From positions 622,501 through 686,500 of the forward strand of contig NC_135358.1 in assembly GCF_051622035.1 (NCBI RefSeq): 64,000 nucleotides of DNA. Reading direction: 5' to 3'. Each line of letters begins with the position of its first letter. Position 1 is the stretch's first letter. Both the position numbers and the translations under genes were made by a program. The DNA comes from Arctopsyche grandis. Taxonomy: Eukaryota > Arthropoda > Insecta > Trichoptera > Hydropsychidae. Below, one piece after another: positions 55,301 through 64,000 of the stretch. A model generated the notes under the pieces. That model was not told where the DNA came from. It made no database searches and was given only the letters and a program-made list of their open reading frames with translations.

Positions 55301-55822
55301 TATGTATGAATTTAAATTTTTTGATCAAAATATTTCAATTAAATATTATTGAGACATCTATGTATAATATTATGAAAATAAACTAATGAGGGGTTTGCAT
55401 ACTGGTCTAAATACAAAAGTCGAGTAAAAATATTGGAATTTGTAATAATACTTTTTATTAATATTTATTACTTTTTCCAATAAATATTTAATTTCAAAAT
55501 CTAAATTTGACTCCAAATCGTTATTTGATCATAATTATTGAGTTTTTTTTATTTTTTTGAAAAATTAATGTACATTTATATTTTCAAGGATGTAGCACAA
55601 TTGTGTAAATATATATTTATCAACAACAGATATGTACTATTTTGTAATTTTGTATTTGGTTTATAAATAAGAAATGTAGACGAAACAATTTTAGAATCTT
55701 TGCTCTTAGCCAGGACGGTAGTCGTACACACACAATAGTCATTCTGGCGTCTCTTTCCTGTTCGCGAACAAGAGTGAAACAGAACTACTCGCACATCGTC
55801 AATTCACACGAGAGCAAGCGAG
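55301..55822. promoter_or_regulatory. Upstream region of the MADF-BESS gene
   Basis: AT-rich to 55690, then a GC-richer block (55690-55822) just upstream of the start that is the likely 5' UTR and proximal promoter. No TATA box was recognised. Confidence 0.35.
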
Positions 55823-55915
55823 ATGACAATACATATATCAGATACGCGAAACTGTCTGTTGGGTATAGCGTATGGATTTTCTGTCTGTCTGTTGCTCGTG
55901 GACGTTTGCCCTGCG

Positions 55916-56281
55916 ATGGCCTCTTCCGAACCTGTGAACCTGGATTTGACCTACGAGGAGACAATGAGGGTCATCAATGCTTTCAAGAAGCAAGGCGTGC
56001 TCTGGAATCCTCACCTCTTTGGCTTCCACAACAGACAAGTTAAAGAAGAAGCCTGGAGACTGGTCTCGGCCGAAGCAAATATCGAGATCGACACGTGCAG
56101 GAGGAAGCTCAAATCACTGACGTCATCCTGCAGGCGGGAAAAAGCAAGGATCATCAATAGCAGACGCTCCGGCAATCCAGAAGATGTGAGAGAACCCAGA
56201 TGGAGGTACTGGAATGCGTTCAAATTCTTACGCGGACTGGAAGATAACGATGAAGATCCGCTGGGCACTGCTCCAGAAATG
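55916..56281 (+). CDS. MADF-BESS gene exon 1
   Basis: Encodes the MADF domain and ends GAAATG|GTAAGT in phase 0. The coding region could start at 55823. Confidence 0.82.
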
Positions 56282-56769
56282 GTAAGTTTCAACTGTGCTT
56301 TCGATGGAAATTCAAGTATTGATAGTGATAAAGATTTTTTCAGGACATTCTGGATCCTGCTTTGGAACTACCAGCGTTGAAGGCAAAATTGAAGAGTTCA
56401 AAGTCTTCTAAACAGGAGCCATTTTCTCAAGGAAGTGGGGAAAAACCATCGATAGGTTCTATTGTAGCGTCGAAACTTCGCAAGATGTATCCAGACCAGA
56501 GACTTTACGCCGAGAATCTAATCAATCAAGCGCTATTCAAAGGGTCGCTAGGTCAGCTGACGAATCACTCGAAGATCAGAACTCCAGACTTTCAGACTTC
56601 GCCTGATGAGCAGAAACCGTCGTCGTCAAAGTCAATGAAACGTGATATGTCGGTTAAGGACGAGCCTTCGAATTGCACTACGCCAGATCCTTTGGATTCT
56701 GGAAGCTGTTCGCCAGAGTCGTCGGGCTTCGAATCGTCAGATGATAACAAACGAATATCGATGATTTAA
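55916..56769 (+). CDS. MADF-BESS domain protein, 2 exons
   Basis: Exons 55916-56281 and 56344-56769 join through a 62-bp intron (GTAAGT...TTTTTTCAG), giving 263 aa. Residues about 17-107 form a MADF domain (MRVINAFKKQGVLWNP, VKEEAWRLVS, C-RRKLKSLTSSCRREK, RWRYWNAFKFL). Residues about 162-190 form a BESS motif (IGSIVASKLRKMYPDQ...AENLINQALFKGSLGQL). Such proteins are nuclear transcriptional regulators: MADF binds DNA and BESS mediates protein contacts. The C-terminus is Ser-rich and acidic with KRDMSVKDE, a possible SUMO site context. An upstream in-frame ATG at 55823 would add 31 residues with a hydrophobic stretch (LLGIAYGFSVCLLLVDV), odd for a nuclear protein, so 55916 is preferred. The individual gene is not identified. 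Confidence 0.83.
56344..56769 (+). CDS. MADF-BESS gene exon 2
   Basis: Follows GATTTTTTTCAG. It encodes the BESS motif and Ser-rich tail and ends ATT TAA. A candidate poly(A) signal AATAAA lies at 57009-57014. Confidence 0.82.
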   Translation, partial: DILDPALELPALKAKLKSSKSSKQEPFSQGSGEKPSIGSIVASKLRKMYPDQRLYAENLINQALFKGSLGQLTNHSKIRTPDFQTSPDEQKPSSSKSMKRDMSVKDEPSNCTTPDPLDSGSCSPESSGFESSDDNKRISMI

Positions 56770-57292
56770 AGACGAACGAAGTGATATGTGTAGATTGACA
56801 ATATTCTTCCTATACTTTGTAGAAAATACATTTTGAAAAAGTATTATATATGTGAAATTTTGTAAAATTAAAGCGAGCTATGCATATTTTATTGAAGTAT
56901 TTCACGAATACTCATACGCGCAATAAGCAAACAGACGCTTCAATTACAAACATTTATGTGAATACGCTTTAGATATTAATTATTGTAAATATAATAACTA
57001 TATTTTATAATAAAAAAACATTTTTAAAATGAAAAAAAATAAAAAAACAAAAGATAAGTAGTGATGATACATTTGTTTTCAAAATAAAATGTTCTCTATA
57101 TTAATAGTACGAAAGATTATCAATAGATGGTAAAAAAGTGTATGACTTATATTTGTTGAGTAATTAATAATATTTTTTAAAAACTTCAATAGATGTCACT
57201 ACAAAACTATAGTTTTAAATTATTATTTTTTAAATTAAATTACTAGTCGGGATGCCCGGCGTCACCCGCATCAAAATTGTCTACATATGCAC

Positions 57293-57510
57293 AAATGGTT
57301 CGGGGAATATTGCACACAAAGCGCTCGCTCAAAAGTCACTAAAATCTCTATAACGCAACATCTGGCAGCTGAAAAATCCATCATTCTATCGATAACCATT
57401 ATACTAACGAGAATTCGAGTGCCAAATGTTCCGTATTCGCGATTTTCATGGCAAAAATTGTCTTGTGGACGATCGCAATGTGCGTAATAATCCAATTATC
57501 GTACAAATTT
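57293..57510. mobile_element. MITE B, most complete copy
   Basis: The left end GGTTCGGGGAATATTGCACA with GCGCTCGCTCAAAAGTC and the right end GGACGATCGCAATGTGCGTA then ATAATCCAATTATC are imperfect inverted repeats. The interior matches 26161 and 37433. No coding is present. Confidence 0.7.
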
Positions 57511-57696
57511 TGGCAGGTAAAACATATAAAGATTATATATTATACTTGAAAGAATAACTAATTATGGATTGAAGTATCTACGCTGAATTTGACTACTATG
57601 AATGTAGTTTCTAAGGTCACATACTAAACAGCTTTAAGTATTTACATATGCATATACCTATGTAAATAGTGGAATATATATAATTATTCATTTATA

Positions 57697-57900
57697 GTTT
57701 CGGACCATAGTGGCATTACAGGAAGAACCTAATGCGCCACAATGGCCTACATTTGAAAAAGAGAAGAACACAAAAATAAAATACAATAACATGCATAAAA
57801 TAAAAATAAAAAAAGCAAAAGCAGAAAAACATGATAAAAATAAGTAAACGAAAAAAGACAAAAGAAAAATAATGCATATAGGGATGATTTTTAAACTAGC
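57697..57900 (-). mobile_element. LINE family 2, 3' UTR fragment
   Basis: TTTCGGACCATAGTGGCATT and ACAGGAAGAACCTAATGCGC match the 41380 copy. The A-rich part runs to about 57870. Confidence 0.65.
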
Positions 57901-57904
57901 CATA

Positions 57905-58081
57905 TGTGTGGTTGGCCAAATTGCTAGGGATAAAAGTGTGTGTGGTATGCATGGGAGAGACCGAATGCGTGTTGCTATGGTCACTTGTTGGAGAACAAGC
58001 CGGACGACATGGTTATAATAAATAGATCTGACTGAATCTGCGCTTTTCACTTGGAATCCTTCACATCCGGATCCTATATAC
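57905..58081. mobile_element. Short solo-LTR-like insertion
   Basis: Starts TGTGTGGTTGGCC and ends GGATCCTATATA, with CATA on both sides (57901-57904 and 58082-58085). It contains ATAATAAATAG. Much GC-richer than the neighbours. The class is inferred from layout only. Confidence 0.5.
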
Positions 58082-58214
58082 ATAATGAAGGAGGTATGTA
58101 AAAATGATGATAAGGTGAAACAAATCAAATAAAAGCATAAATAAAATCCTCAAATCCTATTGTTAGTTTCACATTGAATATAAAGTGAGAATGATATTTA
58201 TTTAAACATTAGTT

Positions 58215-58385
58215 TGGACCATTGTGGCATCATTACTGGAATAATCAAATGCGCCACAATGGCCTCCATAAGAAAATAAGAGAGAAAAATAAAAATCATA
58301 ATAATAATAGTAATAATTCATAGATTAAAAAGAAATAAAAGGTAAAAGCAGAAAAATACTATAAAAAAAAGAAAAATAGTACATA
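58215..58385 (-). mobile_element. LINE family 2, 3' UTR fragment
   Basis: TTTGGACCATTGTGGCATCA and AATGCGCCACAATGGCCTCC, then the reversed A-rich tail as in 5735-5800. Confidence 0.6.
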
Positions 58386-58414
58386 TGTATATGTACATAT
58401 ATACATACATAGTA

Positions 58415-58589
58415 CAAGCGGTTTTACCCGGCTTCGCCCGGTATTTGTAATATAAACCACTTGAACATGGCTAATCTGTTTAAATGTATATTTGAATATT
58501 CATTCGTTTTTTTATTAAATTTAACGTCACGGATTCTACGAACCAAAACTTACATACATACAAAGTCTCTTTCGAAATTATATATTAGA
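58415..58589 (-). mobile_element. Short Helitron-like element
   Basis: On the minus strand it starts TCTAATATATAATTTCGAAA (58589) and ends GGGCGAAGCCGGGTAAAACC-GCTTG followed by T (58415). 175 bp, non-coding. Confidence 0.65.
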
Positions 58590-61500
58590 CGTGTGTTTTA
58601 TACATTTTATTAATGCTTAGGTTAGAAACTTGAATAATAATAATTGGAACAAAATTAATCACACCATTTTATCTATCCAATGATTACATATAATTTGCCA
58701 TTCGCAAAAAATGAAATCGATTCGAGTCGTAAGCTATCCGAATTTTAATCTGCATATAATTATGAAATAATTTCGCCGTTTTACAACAGATCGTTAGACC
58801 CGATCGAGTTTTAATAATGGCGTTACGGGCGAACGCGCAAATTTAATTTGACGACGGGCCAACTATCGTGCAATTTCCAACGTGCAAATTTCCGTAATTG
58901 GCGCACCTGCAAAATTCGCATGCATGCACTCTCGTCATGTAGCGAGTGAACGGTGGAAATTTGACAACATCCCCCAACTACATAACTACAATTTTATACG
59001 TGAACTTTGCCATGTCGGAGATCGATAGTGTGTCGTGTTCATGTAAATTTGTGGCATATCTAATATTTACCGGGGCTCCTGAAGATTTGATGCTGTAATC
59101 CTGCGTAATTGAAATTCTCCAACTCTATTAATTGTTACTAGAGTACTGGGGATTGTTATATTCTATTATATGTAGATATCCCTCACCGAAGTAGGGTATA
59201 CAAGTGCCCCAATTTTTATGTTTTTCCTAATAACTATGTGGTTTTCAAAGCTATACACCCTATATTTCTTGTATTCCTAGAATGAACTACAACAAATTTA
59301 TTTTAATACAGATTTTGTTTGATTTGGAAAAGGGGTACATCGTAAAAATTACATTTATACATTTCTACGTTCCAAAGTATGATTTAAAGGCGGTAGCGAT
59401 AAGTCATGTTTTTGACTGTTCGCTTGTATATTCTTGTTGATCGATGAATCTATGCGAGAGAAAGAGACAGCTATATTTTCGTAAGCTATTGTTTTCGTCG
59501 CTTTTGCCGCGTGGATATAGAGTCATGCAGTCGCCTGTTGGCCTTACCTATGTGCGTTTGCATGTCGATGCTTGTCGTTATTGTTTAATACAAAAATAGT
59601 CAAAAACATGCTATAGGACTAAAACTTTTTTAATGTTGATGTATAAAATGATTAATAAGATATATATTGAACCCATTTGATATTCAATTTGTAATAATAA
59701 TTATATATATGTAATAATGATCTTATAAACGTTCATAATGTTTATAAGATTATTACATATATATAAATTTACAATTTTTTTTTCATATAAAAATTTGAAA
59801 CTTCAAAAAAATCTTAATTTTCTGAAACCGGTGAAAGCCGGTCAACCGGCTTTTTATTTGTAAAAAACACCGAAAACTGGGCAGTTTTTTGGAACCATTG
59901 ATCTAGAAATTTGTCTGCACATCAGTCTCTCGAAGTCTCTGGTTACTGTATTTTTCTTTGCTAGAAACTTGTATAAATACATTTTACGATTTCTTTTAAA
60001 GTTTCTGTGCTCATTATTTATTGAAGTTTTGATCGCTTGAAAGTCCGTTATGAGGAAGTTTTTATTAGAGGTTATTAGTTATACACTGCATTTTTTTTTC
60101 AATTTCAACATTGCCATGTTTCATTTTATTGAATTGAATGTTCAGTTTTAGTATGTATGCATTTATTTTAGACGCCTTTTTCTAAATAAATATCAATTTC
60201 AGTGACGTGTGCGTTTGATTCGATGCACGTCTGTCTGGAATTGAGATACATATGTTAAGATATGCCATCAATATTCAAAATAAAGATATGGAGTAAGTGT
60301 GCAATGGAACGAATACAATATGAAAAGGAAAAGAGAAAAGTTTCTCCCTTAATTCGACAGATGAAAAGTCTTTCTGTCGCCGAGTTTATTTCAGTATCAT
60401 TTCTCCAGCATGTGTAATGTGACAGTTTTTTTTGTGAAAATGACTTTCGAATTATTTGAATGTGATCCGTATTTCTATGATGAATTGATGAATGTATCCT
60501 AAATATGTATAATTGATCTTTTTTTTAAGTTTGAGGAATTTTTTGCGTTAAGATCGAATGAAATAGTGACATTCACATAAGTATAACGAACATTTTTAGC
60601 GTACATTAATTTGTTGAATTCGTATTTATTTTATCCTCCCTGTAGAAGAGAGAAAGAGATTCATGAATAAATAATAAATCACGAAACTTCCACCGGTATA
60701 GTACCTATGTAGTACCCGAGCTAAATCCGAAATGTGTCAACAAGAACCCAACGAAAAAGCTGTTGAACTTTCGCCAAAGCGCCAAACTCTGCCATTTCGC
60801 ATTATTCATTGCAGGTGTTTAGCGAAACACGTAAAAAAAGTTCCTTTTATTTCATTTGAGTAGGAGGGGTATTGCGAAGGATTTGGTAGAGTAAAGAGGC
60901 TCTTCGTTTCTTGAAAAAAGAAAAAAAAAATACAGAGTCCTATGAGAGTTTCCACGCAATGAAAATTCTAGCGGATAATCCTGGTATGGGTGCGCGCTCT
61001 ATCAATCATCCGACCACACAAAAGGAAAATCAATTCCGTAGATTTCTCAGATAATCTCAAAAGGACAAACTTAAATCATCTACATGTGTATATGTATATA
61101 AGAAGTAATTGTAGATAGTTACAAGACAATAGGGTTTATAGCGAGCGGATTAAATGTGCTCGAACTTGCTAGAAATGCGCACGCTTGAAGATGCACTTGA
61201 AAAGTCGTTGTTTTAACTGTCAAAGATGTACGATAATGAATTGAATTTGTCATATGCATATTCATAATAGGTTTGAATTATGATGGTGATTCTGAATTTT
61301 GAATTTTTATTGCGAAAAATTTGAGTTTTCATCGATTGAAACGTAGTGATGCGTGTTGACAAATACATATGTAACAATTGAAATACATACTTTTGTTTGC
61401 CGAAAAAAATGTAAAAGCGATATTGCCATTGAATAATACAACGGACGTTAAATTTTTTTCTCCCCCACTGTCGTTTTTACGAAATTAAGGGTAGGAAATG

Positions 61501-62915
61501 TAAAAATTCTGACCGTGACGTTTGAATTAAGTTATTAAGGAATCCCCCCCAGGATTGTGCGTATTGTGCTCGAAAAATATTACCTCCGTGTTGTTTTTTA
61601 CCTTTTTTTTAAATTTCATTTCGTTCTGTTTTGTTTCGATACAATGTCTGATCGTATTTTTTTTATTTTTATTAAAAAAATAAAGAATTCCGTTCTCATC
61701 TCTGGAAACAGTGACGTTTTACAAAATGCAATGCAAGCTGGTTTCTGTCGCGTGTAACAATGATACCAATTTTAATAACATTTATCAGGCATATTGTATG
61801 TATAATAATATAATTTTCACTAAAAGTATTTAATATGTGTGTATATTTGAAATGTAACTATAGGCAGCGAGGTTTGTCTGAACAAGAAATACGAAGTATT
61901 ATATTATATAAATATCTCTATGACGGATTCTCCACCCTATATTTCGAAAACGTAGATATAATGTATAGAATTTCTTTTCTTTTCAATTACAGGCCTTCAG
62001 AAAAAAAATATACCTTGTCTAGAAGAGTAATGGCTTTCACTTTTACTATATCATAGGGCAAAATCGTAAAGATTTTATTGTATGAAAACGAAAAATATAT
62101 TTTATATTATCTTATAGATAACAAATGTAATAGTTGAATAGTCCGCTTTTACGTACGTAAAGTAGTATGTACATGATCGGCTTTATGTAAAACCCAATTT
62201 TAATATTGAAGAACATTACAAATCCTTTTCAAACTATTCTCAAGGGAGTCGATTCTATCGGACTATTTAGAAACGTTTCTCAAATAATAAATTTTAAAGC
62301 ACCCGATCTTTAATTTGACGTGAAAAAGAATGCTCGCTTCGTTTATTCGCTATATATTTTATGTATGGTTTTCCGTATTTCGTTTATAAGTTCGTTTCGA
62401 ATTTGGTTAATTAACTCGAAAAAAGCGTACTTCGCTTTGCAAATATACCTTCGTAGGTATATTATATTATATTATCGCATTTACCCAAAAAAAGTCTGGC
62501 ACAAAGCGACTTCCGGATACGCAAATTAAGATTACTGAAAAGGAAAAAAGTTTTGGCAACATGTAAAGCGTTATTATGAGAAAGTTATTTAATTTTTGTA
62601 AAGAGAAATATGAAGAGAGGAAAAAAAAAACGAACAGTCAAGTGACTTTTACTGAACAAATCTTGGGCAATGAAATATTATAAATTGGAATTGACGAATT
62701 TAATTTTTATATATTAATTTAAATTCTGACAATCACCTAAAATTCTTAAAATCACTTTAATTCTAAAAATCATTTTAAATAATTATTATATTTCTTTGCG
62801 CTTTAATTATATACTAAAAATAATAGCCCAATTTAGTTAAAATTAATTATTTTAAAAATAAAACTCAAGGAAAAAAATGTTTATCTTTAATTTTAAATTG
62901 CTTGCAAACATCTTA
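58590..62915. other. Gene-free interval
   Basis: No exon or known repeat was recognised. 58760-58960 is GC-richer and looks single-copy. 59390-59590 is also GC-richer. AAAGCCGGTCAACCGGCTTT (59834-59853) is a palindrome in an ACCGG-rich stretch like 10200 and 24390. Short frames (61557-62529) have no signature. Confidence 0.35.
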
Positions 62916-62916
62916 T

Positions 62917-62950
62917 ATATAATTTCGAAAGAGACTTTGTATATACATAT
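62917..62950 (+). mobile_element. Helitron-like 5' fragment
   Basis: ATATAATTTCGAAAGAGACT then TTGTATA, the family 5' motif only, abutting the LINE tail. Confidence 0.5.
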
Positions 62951-62966
62951 GTATGCATATATATTT

Positions 62967-64000
62967 TTTTTGATTTTTAAATGCTTTTTATTATTACGAA
63001 ATTATGTTCACAATACATCTTATATCTATTTTAATAGCTACTGATCTACTGATCATTTTCTATTTTACAATTTTAATTTAATTTGGTTAGTAATCACAGT
63101 ATTATATTATTCTAATGTTAATCTAAAGCATAATAGGAAAAAGAGCTCAAAAACCTATTTACAATCCTTACAAATGTTCATAATACATCTAATACATAAT
63201 ATTAATTTAAGACTATCTAAAGTCGATGACCTAAAGCAGATTGTGTTTAGGTAATCTGTGTTTATACCTGAAGGGTATAGACATTTTATTGTAATCACCG
63301 AGACTCTTCACAAGTGTGTTAGTATGGTTATTAGTGTTTCTTTCATAGAATCTACTGGTTAGTTTGTTAGTAATGTCTGTAACAAACGGAATATTATATA
63401 AAGCATGCAGTTTTTTCAGGTTAGTATATATGGGTGTATTATAAATTATTTTAAGGGATTTATTTTGTATTACTTGGAGCTTGGAAAGGTTAGTATTCGA
63501 GGCGTTATTCCATACAGGTGAAGCATAGGTTAATAATGGTAATATGAGCGCGCGATATAATTTTATTTTATTTAGCGTTGATAAAGAACTACGGCGATTA
63601 AATATTGGATATATTGAGGATATACCCCGCATCGCCTTGCATTTCGCTGCCTCAATGTGAGGTGCCCATCTCATTCTTTTATCAAACGTTACTCCTAAAT
63701 ATTTTATTACTGACTGCCATTTCAGACTTTCTCCAGAGGGGATTTTCAGATCTGAACTTGGCTTATGTTTTCTAACACTAAAGAATATGGCGTCTGTTTT
63801 GGTTTGATTAAATTGAATTTTCCACTTAGTGAAGTGTTCAGTCATTGTTTTAATTGCAAATTCAAGATTTTTAAGAATAGTGTCTGGTTTTTTGCTACTT
63901 GTGAAGCAAGCTGTATCATCTGCATATAGGGCTATGTGACAGTTTTTTGGAATAGGTATGTCATTTATATATATGGAGAACAAGAGTGGGCCAAGCAAGC
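62967..64000 (-). mobile_element. LINE family 1, RT and 3' UTR, runs off the window
   Basis: The minus-strand frame 63998-63231 is open for 255 codons: LGPLLFSIYINDIP, ALYADDTACFTSS (catalytic YADD), NQTKTDAIFF, KYLGVTFDKRMRW, LILPLLTYASPVWNNAS and KLQVIQNKSLKIIY. This is a jockey-like reverse transcriptase from motif B to the C-terminus, ending in a stop and then the family 3' UTR to 62967. It is the least damaged copy here; the 5' part lies beyond 64000. Confidence 0.88.
63231..64000 (-). CDS. LINE reverse transcriptase, C-terminal part
   Basis: Open without stops from the window edge to the terminator codon at 63231. It catalyses target-primed reverse transcription in intact elements; YADD is intact here. 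Endonuclease and ORF1 are not in view, so activity cannot be judged. Confidence 0.8.
   Translation of the reverse strand, partial: LLGPLLFSIYINDIPIPKNCHIALYADDTACFTSSKKPDTILKNLEFAIKTMTEHFTKWKIQFNQTKTDAIFFSVRKHKPSSDLKIPSGESLKWQSVIKYLGVTFDKRMRWAPHIEAAKCKAMRGISSIYPIFNRRSSLSTLNKIKLYRALILPLLTYASPVWNNASNTNLSKLQVIQNKSLKIIYNTPIYTNLKKLHALYNIPFVTDITNKLTSRFYERNTNNHTNTLVKSLGDYNKMSIPFRYKHRLPKHNLL

Noticed and set aside
55774-56043. Alternative reading frame over the MADF exon
   Set aside because: The MADF signature lies in the frame starting at 55823/55916; this one ends without domain content.
1-64000. CRISPR array, operons, bacterial ribosome binding sites
   Set aside because: The sequence is eukaryotic with spliced genes and insect transposons; no spaced direct-repeat array was found.

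Overview
The window is AT-rich eukaryotic nuclear DNA from an insect. It has spliced genes with GT-AG introns, an insect-type multicopper-oxidase-related gene, a MADF-BESS gene and a dense load of decayed transposable elements (hAT, pogo/Tigger-like, piggyBac-like, Helitron-like, jockey-like LINEs, tRNA-derived SINEs, solo LTRs). The order cannot be fixed from sequence alone. An intact PNLDC1 (Trimmer-type) gene argues against Drosophila, which lacks it.

Four protein-coding units can be supported. (1) A complete 10-exon PNLDC1-like gene on the minus strand, 25987 down to 16881 (549 aa). It has all DEDDh catalytic residues and a C-terminal membrane anchor, and is the expected pre-piRNA 3' trimming exonuclease. 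(2) A 5-exon MCORP-like gene on the plus strand, 30900 to 50189 (641 aa). It has a signal-anchor N-terminus and a laccase fold that has lost about half of its copper ligands. (3) A candidate alternative first exon for MCORP at 37132-37249, ending in the same splice phase as the annotated first exon. (4) A two-exon MADF-BESS DNA-binding protein on the plus strand, 55916 (or 55823) to 56769.

Layout: 1-16880 is gene-free and made of TE fragments (two Helitron types, SINEs, LINE tails, a hAT remnant, a solo LTR inside another repeat, a fold-back element, a MITE) separated by unannotated DNA. 16881-25987 is PNLDC1, with a hAT remnant, a short hAT MITE, a SINE, LINE debris and a large AT microsatellite in its introns. 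26000-30750 is the divergent intergenic block between PNLDC1 and MCORP, with nested LINE/MITE insertions and a TTAA-flanked piggyBac-like MITE. 30750-50600 is MCORP; its introns hold a cleanly bounded hAT element, a larger decayed hAT, a pogo/Tigger-like element, Helitron-like elements, a solo LTR and LINEs. 50600-55700 holds a LINE tail and a SINE split by a solo LTR. 55823-57014 is the MADF-BESS gene. 57290 to the end is TE debris plus a 4 kb gene-free stretch, closing with the 3' part of a jockey-like LINE running off the right edge.

No rRNA gene, true tRNA gene, CRISPR array or bacterial-type feature is present. I did not find a convincing undescribed multi-gene system. The best observations are the intact PNLDC1 gene, the phase-compatible alternative MCORP exon, and several TE families whose ends and target duplications can be read directly.
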